Shown piece by piece: positions 16,776 to 25,853 of a DNA stretch of 64,000 nt. Origin of the DNA: Candidatus Nitrosotalea okcheonensis (GTDB lineage: Archaea; Thermoproteota; Nitrososphaeria; Nitrososphaerales; Nitrosopumilaceae); NCBI RefSeq assembly GCF_900177045.1, contig NZ_LT841358.1:203073-267072 (forward strand), in the 5' to 3' direction. Made by a program: the position numbers and the translations under genes. Under the pieces are notes generated by a model. That model saw nothing but the letters and a program-made list of their open reading frames with translations. It made no database searches and had not been told where the DNA came from. The first letter of the stretch is position 1; each line of letters starts with the position of its first letter.

Positions 16776-18143
16776 TTGGCAAAACTGGCAGTTCTAATCG
16801 TAATTTTGTGTGCATTGCTTCCAAGTTTTGTTTTCATGTCAGCAAATGGTGATGGTCTTGCAAGTGAAATATTGCCACCAGAGATGATAGGAAACAAGAA
16901 TGTCACTCTGTCAATAAATTCGTCGCCATTTTTGATTGATAACGATCATGTCGGTACTCAGATAAACTTTGTTTTACAAGATGCGTCAAACCAGACACCA
17001 TTACCGCAGGTGACACTTGCAATATCAGCTTTTAAAAATAATCAGGCACTTTTTGGCCACATATTCATGAGCGATAGTGGAAATTTTCTGTTTGATGTTA
17101 CGCCTGACAACTCAAGTAAAATTTCAATAAATGAAGAAGGTGGACTATTCCCCGGTCTTTTGGGGCACAGTGGAAGTTATCAAATAAAGAGCCCCGTGTT
17201 TGCATCAGGCGGATTGTACAAATTCAAGATCAACGTACTTACAATGGGCTCTTACAATAACCAGATAAGCAAAACATATGATGCTGCAATATCTATTCCA
17301 ATAACCAATGAATATCCAATAACCGACAAAGATGATGGGAAACAGACAATTACAATTGTTGCATATTATGATCAGATTGGAAATTTTCAATACGATTCTG
17401 ATAACAAAAAAATGAGTTTTTCCATGCCATTTAACTGGAGTCAGGACAACTTGAAACAAGTAACAGTTGTGCATCAAGAATTGAAGATTCCAAGAGCATT
17501 TTCCAGTTTTATAGTTACAAAGTATGACGCACATGTAAACGGAATAGCACTGCCAGACAGTGCAGTAAGCATAGATGATTATTCTTCAGATACTGAGAGG
17601 ATCATACATCTAATATTATACAAACAAGTGCTAGACAAAATCGCTGCACAGCAACAAAACTCCAAGCCCGAGATGAATTTCACCCTATCTCCAAGTAATG
17701 AAACCGCGTTTCCAATAATGCAGTATACAAGAAATGCCCAGTACAAGATCAGTCTCAGATGGGACCCACCAAAGATGATTGCAGGCCAGACAACAAGATT
17801 TAGTTTCCAAATTCTTGATCCATATCTAGTAAACAAGACCGTGAATTCGATAGATTATGATTTTTCCGTCATAGAGGGTAAAAATGGTTTGCTGTTTCAT
17901 AATAGCGGTACAACCAACAACGATGGTGCTCCAAATACCATAGATGTTGATTTTCCAGCCAACTATACAGGCCCTATTACCATGGGGTTTGAGAATCTAA
18001 ATGGAAACAGTTTTTCAGATGCAGAGATTTCAGGTGTTGTGTCACGACCTCACATAGTGCCAGAATTTCCCACTGGGTCGTCGGTTGTAATTGCAATAGT
18101 GTTTTCACTGACAATCATGCTTCCCAGATTTGCAAAAATATGA
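16776..18143 (+). CDS. Large secreted protein with VPEF C-terminal signal
   Basis: 455 aa from TTG. Signal segment (residues 3-22), then a long beta-rich extracellular region with many N-glycosylation sites (NxS/T), and a C-terminal IVPEFPTGSSVVIAIVFSL tail with a basic end, a PEFG-CTERM-like anchor. No catalytic motif. Probably a surface protein. The 83-aa membrane protein overlaps its stop by 4 bp (ATGA), so the two are translationally coupled. Confidence 0.75.
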   Translation: MAKLAVLIVILCALLPSFVFMSANGDGLASEILPPEMIGNKNVTLSINSSPFLIDNDHVGTQINFVLQDASNQTPLPQVTLAISAFKNNQALFGHIFMSDSGNFLFDVTPDNSSKISINEEGGLFPGLLGHSGSYQIKSPVFASGGLYKFKINVLTMGSYNNQISKTYDAAISIPITNEYPITDKDDGKQTITIVAYYDQIGNFQYDSDNKKMSFSMPFNWSQDNLKQVTVVHQELKIPRAFSSFIVTKYDAHVNGIALPDSAVSIDDYSSDTERIIHLILYKQVLDKIAAQQQNSKPEMNFTLSPSNETAFPIMQYTRNAQYKISLRWDPPKMIAGQTTRFSFQILDPYLVNKTVNSIDYDFSVIEGKNGLLFHNSGTTNNDGAPNTIDVDFPANYTGPITMGFENLNGNSFSDAEISGVVSRPHIVPEFPTGSSVVIAIVFSLTIMLPRFAKI

Positions 18144-18391
18144 AGATCAACCGAGGCATCTGGATTTTTCTATCAGGTGTCATCATGTTCCCAGTTGGAC
18201 ACTTTTTGTCACAGATGGTGCTTGACCTCATTTCAACAATCAATCCAGCCAATTCAAGTGTAATCGTCGATACAAATTACCACATGTTATCCATCAGTAA
18301 TCAACTAACGACTGTCAGCCAATTTGGAATCATTGTGATTGTTATAGACGCAATAGTTTTCTTTGCAGACAAAAGAAAACCCAAATTATAG
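18140..18391 (+). CDS. Small two-helix membrane protein
   Basis: 83 aa. Helices at about residues 7-30 and 58-76 flank an Asn/Ser-rich external loop; basic ends suggest both termini are cytoplasmic. It overlaps the secreted-protein gene by 4 bp. It could assist export or anchoring of that protein; no family recognised. Confidence 0.65.
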   Translation: MKINRGIWIFLSGVIMFPVGHFLSQMVLDLISTINPANSSVIVDTNYHMLSISNQLTTVSQFGIIVIVIDAIVFFADKRKPKL

Positions 18392-18402
18392 TTTAATGAA
18401 TG

Positions 18403-19353
18403 TTAGCCCTTCATTCCATATCCAACAAGTACAGAATAGCACCCAAGACCACATTCTTCACATATTGGTTTCATCGAAGAGTTTTCAGCACTACCAATAC
18501 AGCATGGCTTTTTCTCCCTGCCCATATGATCAACGGATACAATTGCCCAAGTTGGACAGTCAATTGGTATGGTTCCCTTTCCACCCCAGTTTTTCTTCAT
18601 CAGTTCAAGCTGACTGTCAGGATTTATGATGTAATCATCATCGAATTTCTCCCTTAATGCAATGATATCATCAACTACCCTAGTCCTCTCAGGGCCAAAC
18701 GGTAAGAAGAGCGGATCGTTTTTTGCAAAGGGAGTGTGAAACTGGAATCCAATCTTATTAGTGTGGTCACGCCATTCTTCTACTACGTCCTTTACAGTCT
18801 TGTAGTTTAGTGAGTTTATTGTCATTGTAATCCAAACATCTTTCCATGCCTTTTCTCCATTATCTCTTACATAATCAAGCACATTTTTCCTAGTCTTGTC
18901 ATAGGATCCAGGACCACGAATTTTGTCATGTATCTCTTTTGTGCCATCTATTGAAATCCAGTAAAAGTAAAGATTAGGAATTTTTTTCAACGGTATTGTT
19001 CCATTTGATACAATACAGATTCTTTTTGGAAATTGTTTTACAAACAGATCAATAACATCAGGCCTAAGAGTTGGCTCTCCTCCAACAAGGGTTATGATGA
19101 AGATGTGTTTTTTCTTGAATTTTTCATCAATTACTTTTTGCCACTGCGCAACTGTGAGCTCCTCATTTTCTTTTCTGTTGAGCCACCAGTAGCAATGTGT
19201 ACAGTGCAAGTTGCACACATTGATGATATCGGCAGATCCATACAATGGACTCTTACGATGAAACAGTTTGTAGCCTGCAAATTTGCCAAATATGTGAAAA
19301 TAGCAAGGCATCTCTTGAACTAGTTGAGTAAAACCCCTTCCCATTATCTCCAT
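18403..19353 (-). CDS. Radical SAM enzyme with SPASM-like tail
   Basis: 316 aa. The 4Fe-4S/SAM motif is Cys47-x3-Cys51-x2-Cys54 (VCNLHCTHC), followed by GGEPTL and SIDGTKE motifs of the SAM barrel. The C-terminus has Cys residues (DCPTW, KPCCIGS, ICEECGLGC) that probably hold an extra cluster, as in SPASM/HpnH-type proteins. The family includes peptide- and lipid-modifying enzymes. No peptide precursor or lipid gene is adjacent, so the substrate is unknown. It converges on the small membrane protein gene; the intergenic gap is 11 bp. Confidence 0.85.
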   Translation of the reverse strand: MEIMGRGFTQLVQEMPCYFHIFGKFAGYKLFHRKSPLYGSADIINVCNLHCTHCYWWLNRKENEELTVAQWQKVIDEKFKKKHIFIITLVGGEPTLRPDVIDLFVKQFPKRICIVSNGTIPLKKIPNLYFYWISIDGTKEIHDKIRGPGSYDKTRKNVLDYVRDNGEKAWKDVWITMTINSLNYKTVKDVVEEWRDHTNKIGFQFHTPFAKNDPLFLPFGPERTRVVDDIIALREKFDDDYIINPDSQLELMKKNWGGKGTIPIDCPTWAIVSVDHMGREKKPCCIGSAENSSMKPICEECGLGCYSVLVGYGMKG

Positions 19354-19440
19354 TATACAATAATAGCATGTTGCAGGTTAAAAGATGTTATTTCCAATAA
19401 TTTTTACAATAGCAGAGGGAAATACATGTCATTTTGGACC

Positions 19441-19671
19441 CTAGTTAGCACACATTAGTGTTGTAGTACATCGCACATTTGACAGAAGGCGTATCTTTTT
19501 TGCTATGGTTTCACGCATCTCATCAATGTCTAGACATTCTAATTTCACTATGACATCATAGTTGCCAAACACGCCTGACACTTCCTTTACAGAATCGATT
19601 GATTTCACACCCTCCATAATTGTCCCCTCCGCACCCATTTCACAGTTAATCATCACATATGCGGTTTCCAA
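19441..19671 (-). CDS. Stand-alone Lrp/AsnC ligand-binding (RAM) domain
   Basis: 76 aa, without a DNA-binding helix-turn-helix. The RAM fold is clear: AYVMINCEMGAEG, a helix with IDSVKEVSGVFGNYDVIVKLE, then MRETIAKKIRLLSNVRCTTTLM. Such single-domain proteins bind amino acids or partner with full Lrp regulators; archaea have many. It is monocistronic here. A role in amino-acid sensing is inferred. Confidence 0.85.
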   Translation of the reverse strand: METAYVMINCEMGAEGTIMEGVKSIDSVKEVSGVFGNYDVIVKLECLDIDEMRETIAKKIRLLSNVRCTTTLMCAN

Positions 19672-19847
19672 TTATAATATATCGTGTTCATAATATATGA
19701 GATTTTTGGAGGATGGTCAATTTTGAGATACATAATCACATAACACATACAGTTTTTTGAAAAATATCAGTATGCATGCCAAGTACAGGACAGTTGTTTT
19801 ACTGTCACAGTGTCAACACATATCCCAAAAAATGAAGAAATGTAAAA

Positions 19848-20633
19848 CTACTGGTCTCCAATTAGGAATGTTACATCTACAGTAGTTGTTACTTGTTGGT
19901 TTGCAGTAAATACAGGTGTTGCCTTGTCAGCCATGGATTGCATTGCACCATAGTACATCGGGACTGGTGCCGGATTAAACTCTGACAAGCTTACCATTTT
20001 TACGCCAATTATTTTTTGGCCTAGAGGCTCAAGTGCTTTTTCTGCCCTCGATTTGGCATTCAAGACAGCTTGTCCTAGCAGATCATCTTGCATACTTTGT
20101 TGCTTGCTAGGAGAGAGTGAGAACGATATGTTGTCCACCCTGTTTGCTCCCGCACCAACTGCAACATCAACAATGCTTCCTGCAAGTGACAGTTTGGTTG
20201 TCTTGACATACAAAGTGTTTGAAGCTCGATATCCTGTCAGGACAGACTTGTGTATGCCAGTTGTCATATCAGATACAGAGGCATTGTATACTGGATAAAT
20301 TGAAAATCCAGCCGTACTGATCTCAGTGGTGGTTATGCCAATGTTCTGAACAGCACTCACCACAGTACTCATCATCTGAGCGTTTGAGCTTATTGCATCC
20401 TTGGCAGTCTTTGCCTCCGTGTCAACACCAAATTGAACAGTAACCATGTCCGGTGTGACAGATTCAGTGGCAGAGCCTGTGACAGATGCAGTTCTTTCTC
20501 GCGATGCGGGTATTATAGTGGCTTGCTGCCCATAGGCTTGCTGCTGAGAGATTTCCAGGCTTGCAAATACTGCAGTTGAAACGATTAAAATTGCAGCAAT
20601 TGTTGCAAGGATGGTTTTTTTCTTGGTTGTCAT
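19848..20633 (-). CDS. Secreted SIMPL-domain (DUF541) protein
   Basis: 261 aa. Signal peptide at residues about 8-27, mature part from about QQAYGQQ. The domain shows the family pattern (VTGSATESVTPDMVTVQFGVDTEAKTA..., then SLSPSKQQSMQDDLLGQAVLNAKSRAEKAL). SIMPL proteins include secreted proteins linked to stress tolerance and the signalling protein SIMPL; biochemical function is unclear. Monocistronic with a T-rich, AT-rich region upstream. Confidence 0.85.
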   Translation of the reverse strand: MTTKKKTILATIAAILIVSTAVFASLEISQQQAYGQQATIIPASRERTASVTGSATESVTPDMVTVQFGVDTEAKTAKDAISSNAQMMSTVVSAVQNIGITTTEISTAGFSIYPVYNASVSDMTTGIHKSVLTGYRASNTLYVKTTKLSLAGSIVDVAVGAGANRVDNISFSLSPSKQQSMQDDLLGQAVLNAKSRAEKALEPLGQKIIGVKMVSLSEFNPAPVPMYYGAMQSMADKATPVFTANQQVTTTVDVTFLIGDQ

Positions 20634-20767
20634 TATACGGCATCACACCTGCAGAGTTTATAGGCTTTGATTAAATTTCATTTTAACTTAATTTTTTTAA
20701 AAATTTATGTCATGATATGTAACATAAGGTATTTTTTTATCAAATATTTACTAAAGAGTAATTTATC

Positions 20768-21466
20768 TTATTTTTTTATTTTTCGTAATTTTTTAAATGC
20801 GCGTATTACAAAAAACACTAAAAAAAATGCAGCTGCCGCCCCAGATATTGCAATTGCAATCATCACAGGATCTGCAGATACAATAGTCGACTCTGGACTT
20901 GATGACATACGTGATGCTACAAATGGTGCAATGGAGACATTGTTTTTTAGTGACTCGATTGCATGTGGAAGACTGTTTTGCGCAGCTTCTCGAACAGGTC
21001 CTTGGTTTACAGATTGGTTCTGTTCTACAAGGTAAATCAAAGGGCCAACTATTACAAATGCCAAAATGCTTGCCAAATAATGCCGCAATTGCATAAATAT
21101 GGCCTCTTTTTTTGTTCTTGAAACATTATTTTCAGCAGGGTTTGTAGGCGGTACAATCACAAAGGCGGTTTTGACAGGACCATAATATTTCATTTTTTTA
21201 TTTTTTGAGCTTAGTTCAGTCTTTTCTACTTTTATCAATCCTACGCCAAGCAAACGAGTTATGTGCCAGTTGACAAGAGGTAGTGAAATGTTTAGTGACT
21301 TTGCTAGATCGTTTGTACTTAAAACTCCTTGTGATATTTTTCCAAATATGGCTCTGCCAGTATCGTTTGCAAGTTCTTCACCAATTATTTTTATTCTTTC
21401 ATCTTCAGTGCTTATTACCTCAATGTGCTCTTGCGCCTTGACAAGAAAATCGTCATCATCAGACAT
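20768..21466 (-). CDS. Membrane-anchored winged-helix regulator
   Basis: 232 aa. Residues about 22-100 form an ArsR-like winged helix (LSTNDLAKSLNISLPLVNWHITRLLGVGLI with a basic wing). Two membrane helices follow: residues about 128-145 and 200-221, with an external loop between them and a basic C-terminus. A DNA-binding domain tied to the membrane suggests direct signal-to-promoter coupling, as seen for some archaeal one-component regulators. It lies 3 bp after the 73-aa gene on the same strand. Confidence 0.8.
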   Translation of the reverse strand: MSDDDDFLVKAQEHIEVISTEDERIKIIGEELANDTGRAIFGKISQGVLSTNDLAKSLNISLPLVNWHITRLLGVGLIKVEKTELSSKNKKMKYYGPVKTAFVIVPPTNPAENNVSRTKKEAIFMQLRHYLASILAFVIVGPLIYLVEQNQSVNQGPVREAAQNSLPHAIESLKNNVSIAPFVASRMSSSPESTIVSADPVMIAIAISGAAAAFFLVFFVIRAFKKLRKIKK

Positions 21467-21469
21467 TGT

Positions 21470-21691
21470 TTAGTAAATCATTTCAATGGAATATAATTGA
21501 ACATCCCAACAATCATGCACATGCCTTATTTTCTTGGCAGGCATGATTTTCCCAAGTTGCAATTTGCCACCAGCATGTTCCAGGCCAGATTGAGACCAAA
21601 TAATTGCATGGCCATCCATAGCAAGATTCTCAACATAGGTCCACCATATTACAAAATTGTCCAAGATATGAACAGATGATTGAGTTTTCAT
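21470..21691 (-). CDS. Small 73-aa protein upstream of membrane regulator
   Basis: ATG at 21691, TAA at 21470. Composition is protein-like with several Trp and His (IWWTYVENLAMDGHAIIW, HVHDCWDVQLY). It is separated by 3 bp from the downstream regulator gene and shares its strand, suggesting an operon. No family recognised. The overlapping plus-strand frame is shorter and looks like a shadow. Confidence 0.5.
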   Translation of the reverse strand: MKTQSSVHILDNFVIWWTYVENLAMDGHAIIWSQSGLEHAGGKLQLGKIMPAKKIRHVHDCWDVQLYSIEMIY

Positions 21692-21899
21692 ACCAAGAAT
21701 GGGGAGTTGAACTTTCAGACAGTCAACATAAAACCAGTTATATCCCCAATAGATATCAGTATAAAGTATTTTTCAAATCATTTCACTTACAATCATTTCA
21801 CAACATCGTTAACTGATGCTCATAGACAGCGTAAAAGCACCATGTGAGTATTTTTAACATATCAATATGCTACCTCTAGTTTTTGATCTTTGGGGATGT

Positions 21900-22202
21900 A
21901 TGACAGAGATCTCAAAGAACTGTAGTGATATGAGTAACGCATCATCAACATATCTTGGAATCGCAGGTGGAGCAATAATCGGAGGAATTGTAAGCTGGTG
22001 GATATACAACAGACAAAACAGGACAGCCGTCCAACAAGACAAGATACTTGGCAGAATAGAAAAACTAGAAGAGAATCATAGTGACATTTTAAAAAAACTT
22101 GCCGACTTTGACGACAAGCATGAAAGCTCGTTTGGTGCAATACAGGAACTTGATAAAAAAATTGACATACTTTTAAAGAAATTCCAAGACGGGCCCGAGT
22201 GA
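21900..22202 (+). CDS. Single-pass membrane protein with coiled coil
   Basis: About 100 aa from ATG 21900 (an upstream ATG at 21867 would add 11 aa and lies very close to the TATA-like TTTTTAAC at 21850). A Gly-rich membrane helix (YLGIAGGAIIGGIVSWWIYN) is followed by a Glu/Lys coiled coil with heptad spacing (ILGRIEKLEENHSDILKKLADFDDKHE). The soluble part is probably cytoplasmic. It is convergent with the zinc-finger gene at 22211. Function unknown. Confidence 0.65.
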   Translation: MTEISKNCSDMSNASSTYLGIAGGAIIGGIVSWWIYNRQNRTAVQQDKILGRIEKLEENHSDILKKLADFDDKHESSFGAIQELDKKIDILLKKFQDGPE

Positions 22203-22210
22203 TGACATCA

Positions 22211-22366
22211 TCACTTGTTTGAAAATGACCACTTGTCTTCCTTGTTAATTTTCAGTATTTGTTCAGGAGGTATGTCTTTGTGATCTACACCAATATGATT
22301 AGTATATTCTATCAAACTGGTAAATTTCTTGCCGCACACGGGACAGTTTTTTTCAAATCCTCCCAT
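22211..22366 (-). CDS. Small C2H2-type zinc-finger protein
   Basis: 51 aa from ATG 22366 (longer starts would run into the amt gene). The finger is CPVCGKKFTSLIEYTNHIGVDH: Cys-x2-Cys-x12-His-x4-His. Such short archaeal C2H2 proteins are common in Nitrososphaerota and probably bind nucleic acid or protein. It lies 49 bp downstream of amt on the same strand. Confidence 0.75.
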   Translation of the reverse strand: MGGFEKNCPVCGKKFTSLIEYTNHIGVDHKDIPPEQILKINKEDKWSFSNK

Positions 22367-22415
22367 GGTATAACATGTATCAATTTTATATTTTAAGATA
22401 TTCCAAGTTATCAGA

Positions 22416-23672
22416 TCAGAGCTTGCCATATTCCTCTTCGTCAGAGTAGGCCCTTTCTGCATGTTCTTCAATATCAAGACCTGCCTCTTCTACACTAGAA
22501 CTTACCCTTATTGGAATCAATGCTTTTAGTATCTTTAGGATTAACCATGTGCCACCAAAGCCCATCAATACCGCAATACCTACTCCAAGTGCCTGAGCTC
22601 CCAGTTGTCCCGGATTTCCATACAGCCAGCCGTTTATTCCAAGGTGGTTTACTGCAGAGTTGGCAAACACTCCTACAAGAAGTGAGCCAATAATTCCAGA
22701 TACACCATGCACTGCACCAATGTCAAGAGCATCATCAATCTTCAATCTCTCTTTGAACACCGGTACCATAAGTGATGATGCAAAACCTACAATAATTCCA
22801 ATCACTACGGCAAATTCAACTCCGACATATCCAGAGGCTGGAGTAATCCCTGCAAGGCCTGCAACTGCGCCGTTGATTGCAGCAATTATGCTAGACTTTC
22901 TTGTCCGTATCCAAAATATTACAACCCAGATAAGGCATGATACAGCGGATGCCATTTGCGTGTTTACAATTGTAATTCCAGAGAGAGATCCTGCAGAATA
23001 TGCACTGCCAGCGTTAAATCCAAACCAACCAAGCCAGAGGAGTGAAGAGCCAAGAACCGCAAGCGGAATATTATGTGGAACCATTATGCCAGGACCAAAC
23101 CCGAGTCTCCTTCCAAGTACTAGAGCAGCGGCGATTCCTCCAACACCTGTCGTAGTGTGAATTATCATCCCACCTGCAAAATCAACTACGCCAAGCTTGT
23201 GTAGCCATCCATCTCCCCAGATCCAGTGCACCAAGGGATAGTAGATCAATGCACTCCATGCTACAATAAACAAGACATATGCGCTAAACCTCATCCTCTC
23301 TGCTACCGCACCTGTAAGAATCAATGGCGTGATTACCGCAAACATCATCTGAAACATTGCAAATGAGACTCCTGGTACAGTTGGTGCATAATGGAGTCCT
23401 TCCTTTTGAGAGACGCCATGTAGAAATCTCCAGTCTGTGTTACCAGTCAGTCCTTCACCAGTATCAGGTCCAAAAGTCAGACTAAATCCAACTGTAAACC
23501 ACATCACACTAAGCAATGCAAGACCAAAGAAGATCTGCATGAAGACAGAGACTGCATTTTTTTGTCTTAAAAGTCCAGCCTCGAACATACCCAGTGCTGG
23601 GATCATAAGTAGCACCAAGCTAGATGCTATCATAAGCCAGGCTGTGTCGCCTGTGTTTATCGGGATTGGCAA
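22416..23672 (-). CDS. amt: Ammonium transporter (Amt/MEP/Rh family)
   Basis: 418 aa, eleven membrane helices. Family motifs are clear: FFGLALLSVMWF, IYYPLVHWIWGDGW, DFAGGMIIHTTTGVGG with the first pore His, and DDALDIGAVHGVSGIIG with the second. The protein conducts ammonium/ammonia across the cytoplasmic membrane, the substrate supply for ammonia oxidation. Start chosen as TTG at 23672 (TTG CCA ATC): an in-frame TGA lies just upstream and a TATA-like AATAATTAATAATAC (23696-23710) is about 30 bp before it. The C-terminal tail is acidic. No PII gene is adjacent. Confidence 0.95.
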   Translation of the reverse strand: MPIPINTGDTAWLMIASSLVLLMIPALGMFEAGLLRQKNAVSVFMQIFFGLALLSVMWFTVGFSLTFGPDTGEGLTGNTDWRFLHGVSQKEGLHYAPTVPGVSFAMFQMMFAVITPLILTGAVAERMRFSAYVLFIVAWSALIYYPLVHWIWGDGWLHKLGVVDFAGGMIIHTTTGVGGIAAALVLGRRLGFGPGIMVPHNIPLAVLGSSLLWLGWFGFNAGSAYSAGSLSGITIVNTQMASAVSCLIWVVIFWIRTRKSSIIAAINGAVAGLAGITPASGYVGVEFAVVIGIIVGFASSLMVPVFKERLKIDDALDIGAVHGVSGIIGSLLVGVFANSAVNHLGINGWLYGNPGQLGAQALGVGIAVLMGFGGTWLILKILKALIPIRVSSSVEEAGLDIEEHAERAYSDEEEYGKL

Positions 23673-23741
23673 GATGGAATTAGGTCATAACGGTGTATTA
23701 TTAATTATTTTCCAAAGGCGGTCAAAAACAGAGATCTAAAA

Positions 23742-24149
23742 TTAGGAATGAGGCATCATGTGGAATATTTTTTGAGGAACTATCTTTAGCATGATTCTTT
23801 TTTCTCCAGGCATTGCAAACGGATACTTGTCTACCCCAAGATATTTTTTTGCCATCTTGTCAATATGTTCATCAGCCCCTTCGACTGTCTGTTCTACCAC
23901 CTGACCCCTGATTGTAACCATGTTGTACGGGTTATTTCTGTCAACTATGGAAATTGCAACCCGCGGATCTCTTGAAACATTTCTTTGTTTCACTCTACCT
24001 TCTGCAGTATTTACAATAATTTTTCCATCAACCAAGTCTATCCATACAGGAGTTATCTGGGGCGAATTATTTTTCATTAGGGTTGCAACAAATGCCAGGT
24101 TCTTGTCTTCAATTAATTGTGCAACCTGCAAAGTCATGCTTCCAGTCAT
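23742..24149 (-). CDS. PPOX-class split-barrel flavin or F420-dependent oxidoreductase
   Basis: 135 aa with the pyridoxamine-phosphate-oxidase-like barrel: LAFVATLMKNNSPQITPVWIDL, VNTAEGRVKQRNVSRDPRVAISI, and VTIRGQVVEQTVEG. These motifs match F420-dependent members (TIGR03618 type). Thaumarchaea make F420, so F420H2-dependent reduction is likely; the substrate is unknown. It overlaps the nitroreductase gene by 4 bp, forming a two-gene redox operon. Confidence 0.85.
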   Translation of the reverse strand: MTGSMTLQVAQLIEDKNLAFVATLMKNNSPQITPVWIDLVDGKIIVNTAEGRVKQRNVSRDPRVAISIVDRNNPYNMVTIRGQVVEQTVEGADEHIDKMAKKYLGVDKYPFAMPGEKRIMLKIVPQKIFHMMPHS

Positions 24150-24754
24150 AGGGACTTGGGCCTGTTACCAAACTTACCATCCATTACAATTTCCGACAAT
24201 GGTTTTCTAGTGTTAGGAATTTCACGGGCTTGGAGTTCAGGTGATAATTTCTCTTTTGAACCTCTTTTTCCTATTGCTACCATTGCCATCACTTCATAGT
24301 TATCAGGAACTTGTAATGTTTTTCTTGCCTTGTCATAATCAAATCCAGCCATTGCATGTGTAGCCAATCCTTGAGAGACTGCCTGAATTGCAAGGTTTTC
24401 CCATGCTGCTCCAGTGTCAAACTGGTGCGTTATCGATGGCTTTTCATTATTTTCAAAGTTCTTTCTTGATACAACAACCACCAAGGCTGCAGCATCTGCA
24501 CACCACTGCTTATTAAAATCAATCAATAGATTAAAAAAATCATTCCAGTTTTCAGAATTTCTTTTAGCATAGATAAATCTCCAGGGCTGGCTGTTAGAAG
24601 ACGACGGTGCCCATCTTGCAGACTCGAAGAGAGAAAACAAGTCAGCATCATCAATATCATACGGTACAAATGATCGTGGAGACCACCTGTTTACTATGAC
24701 ATGATTAATTTCAAAGGTCATATTTCTAGTCTTTTGTACTTCAGGGTCTATCAT
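24146..24754 (-). CDS. Nitroreductase-family oxidoreductase
   Basis: 202 aa. FMN-binding signature RWSPRSF near the N-terminus, SARWAPSSSNSQPWRFIYA, and the later AIQAVSQGLATHAMAGFD and AIGKRG motifs place it in the nitroreductase family. It uses flavin and NAD(P)H. It overlaps the PPOX-like gene downstream by 4 bp. The natural substrate is unknown. Confidence 0.88.
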   Translation of the reverse strand: MIDPEVQKTRNMTFEINHVIVNRWSPRSFVPYDIDDADLFSLFESARWAPSSSNSQPWRFIYAKRNSENWNDFFNLLIDFNKQWCADAAALVVVVSRKNFENNEKPSITHQFDTGAAWENLAIQAVSQGLATHAMAGFDYDKARKTLQVPDNYEVMAMVAIGKRGSKEKLSPELQAREIPNTRKPLSEIVMDGKFGNRPKSL

Positions 24755-24836
24755 GAATGAGTTTCACATTCTGTGACAAGCATCCAGTATTATTGGTTTT
24801 CTAAATCATCTAAATTATTTTTTGCGTTAAAACAAG

Positions 24837-25499
24837 TCATTTTTTCATAGAATCAATGCGAGAAAAAATCGGCCCCAAATATTTGCTTGATGCAACTACT
24901 GCGCATGCTATACCAGTACCAAGTAAGATTCCGCCAACCACATCTAGTGGATAGTGAACACCGACGTAGACCCGAGAGTAGGAAACAAGTAGTGCCTCGA
25001 TTCCAAGAATTATCGAAATAATCATCTGTCTTCCCCTGTTGAATCTCAGAAGAAGTATTGCAGCACCCCCTGATACGATCGTTGCGTGTCCAGATGGGAA
25101 TGAAGGATCAGTTTCTGTTTGTACAAGTAGGTTGCCATCGAGTGGAACAGGTCTTGGTCTATCTATCTCAGATTTTATTATTGTCCCAAGAGGAATCAGA
25201 ATTAGAAACGTTATAGTGAGTAAAACTGCCACCTTGCGGCCATCTTTTTTGCCAACAATAAAAAGTAACGCAGTCATTCCAATCCACACTGCTTCTCTTC
25301 CATATTTACTCAGGTCAACCATTAACTTGTCTACAATTTTGTTACCATGTTTGTTCACTAGAGTAAATGAGGCATGATCCCATTCAGATACACTAGTGTT
25401 ATTTTCAACAATTAAAAAAGACAAAGCTGCCAATCCTGCAAGCAGGATTGCAGAAATTATAACATACTTCATTTCAAACAAATGAAAAACGAGGTCCAT
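24837..25499 (-). CDS. PAP2-family membrane phosphatase
   Basis: 220 aa with six hydrophobic helices. The three-part active site is present: KSEIDRPRP, PSFPSGHATI and SYSRVYVGVHYPLDVV. Family members remove phosphate from polyprenyl- or lipid-phosphates at the outer membrane face, so a role in isoprenoid-lipid or glycan-carrier recycling is likely. Monocistronic, divergent from the 48-aa membrane protein. Confidence 0.88.
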   Translation of the reverse strand: MDLVFHLFEMKYVIISAILLAGLAALSFLIVENNTSVSEWDHASFTLVNKHGNKIVDKLMVDLSKYGREAVWIGMTALLFIVGKKDGRKVAVLLTITFLILIPLGTIIKSEIDRPRPVPLDGNLLVQTETDPSFPSGHATIVSGGAAILLLRFNRGRQMIISIILGIEALLVSYSRVYVGVHYPLDVVGGILLGTGIACAVVASSKYLGPIFSRIDSMKK

Positions 25500-25663
25500 T
25501 ATAAAACAATCCTGCTAGATAATTTCGGATACTAGTATTTCCATTATTGGAATAGTGATCTTGCAATTGACTCTCAATACAGTACAATCACTTGAGTAAG
25601 TTAGCTTAACAATAACAAAACAAGCTGATAAGATCTTATCATCTTGTCTGATCAAATATAGAT

Positions 25664-25810
25664 ATGACAGACAAACCAACCAAACCCTCAGTGTGGGCAG
25701 CAGAGGTTCGTGCTCCATTTAAGAAAGTAGTAGCATTTGACATCCTGTTTTTGGGACTAGGTGCAATTATAGGAGCAGGAATAATTACAGCAGTCCTATT
25801 CAACAGATAG
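25664..25810 (+). CDS. Small 48-aa membrane protein
   Basis: ATG 25664 to TAG 25808-25810, missed by typical length cut-offs. A hydrophilic N-terminus with VWAAEVRAPFKKVV is followed by a single membrane helix (LFLGLGAIIGAGIITAVLF) and NR. A TATA-like CAAATATAG lies a few bases upstream, too close to serve, so the true promoter is further up. Codon use is good. Confidence 0.6.
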   Translation: MTDKPTKPSVWAAEVRAPFKKVVAFDILFLGLGAIIGAGIITAVLFNR

Positions 25811-25853
25811 GACTAATTTTTTTAATTCAGAAAACCCGGGTTGTAAAAAAATT

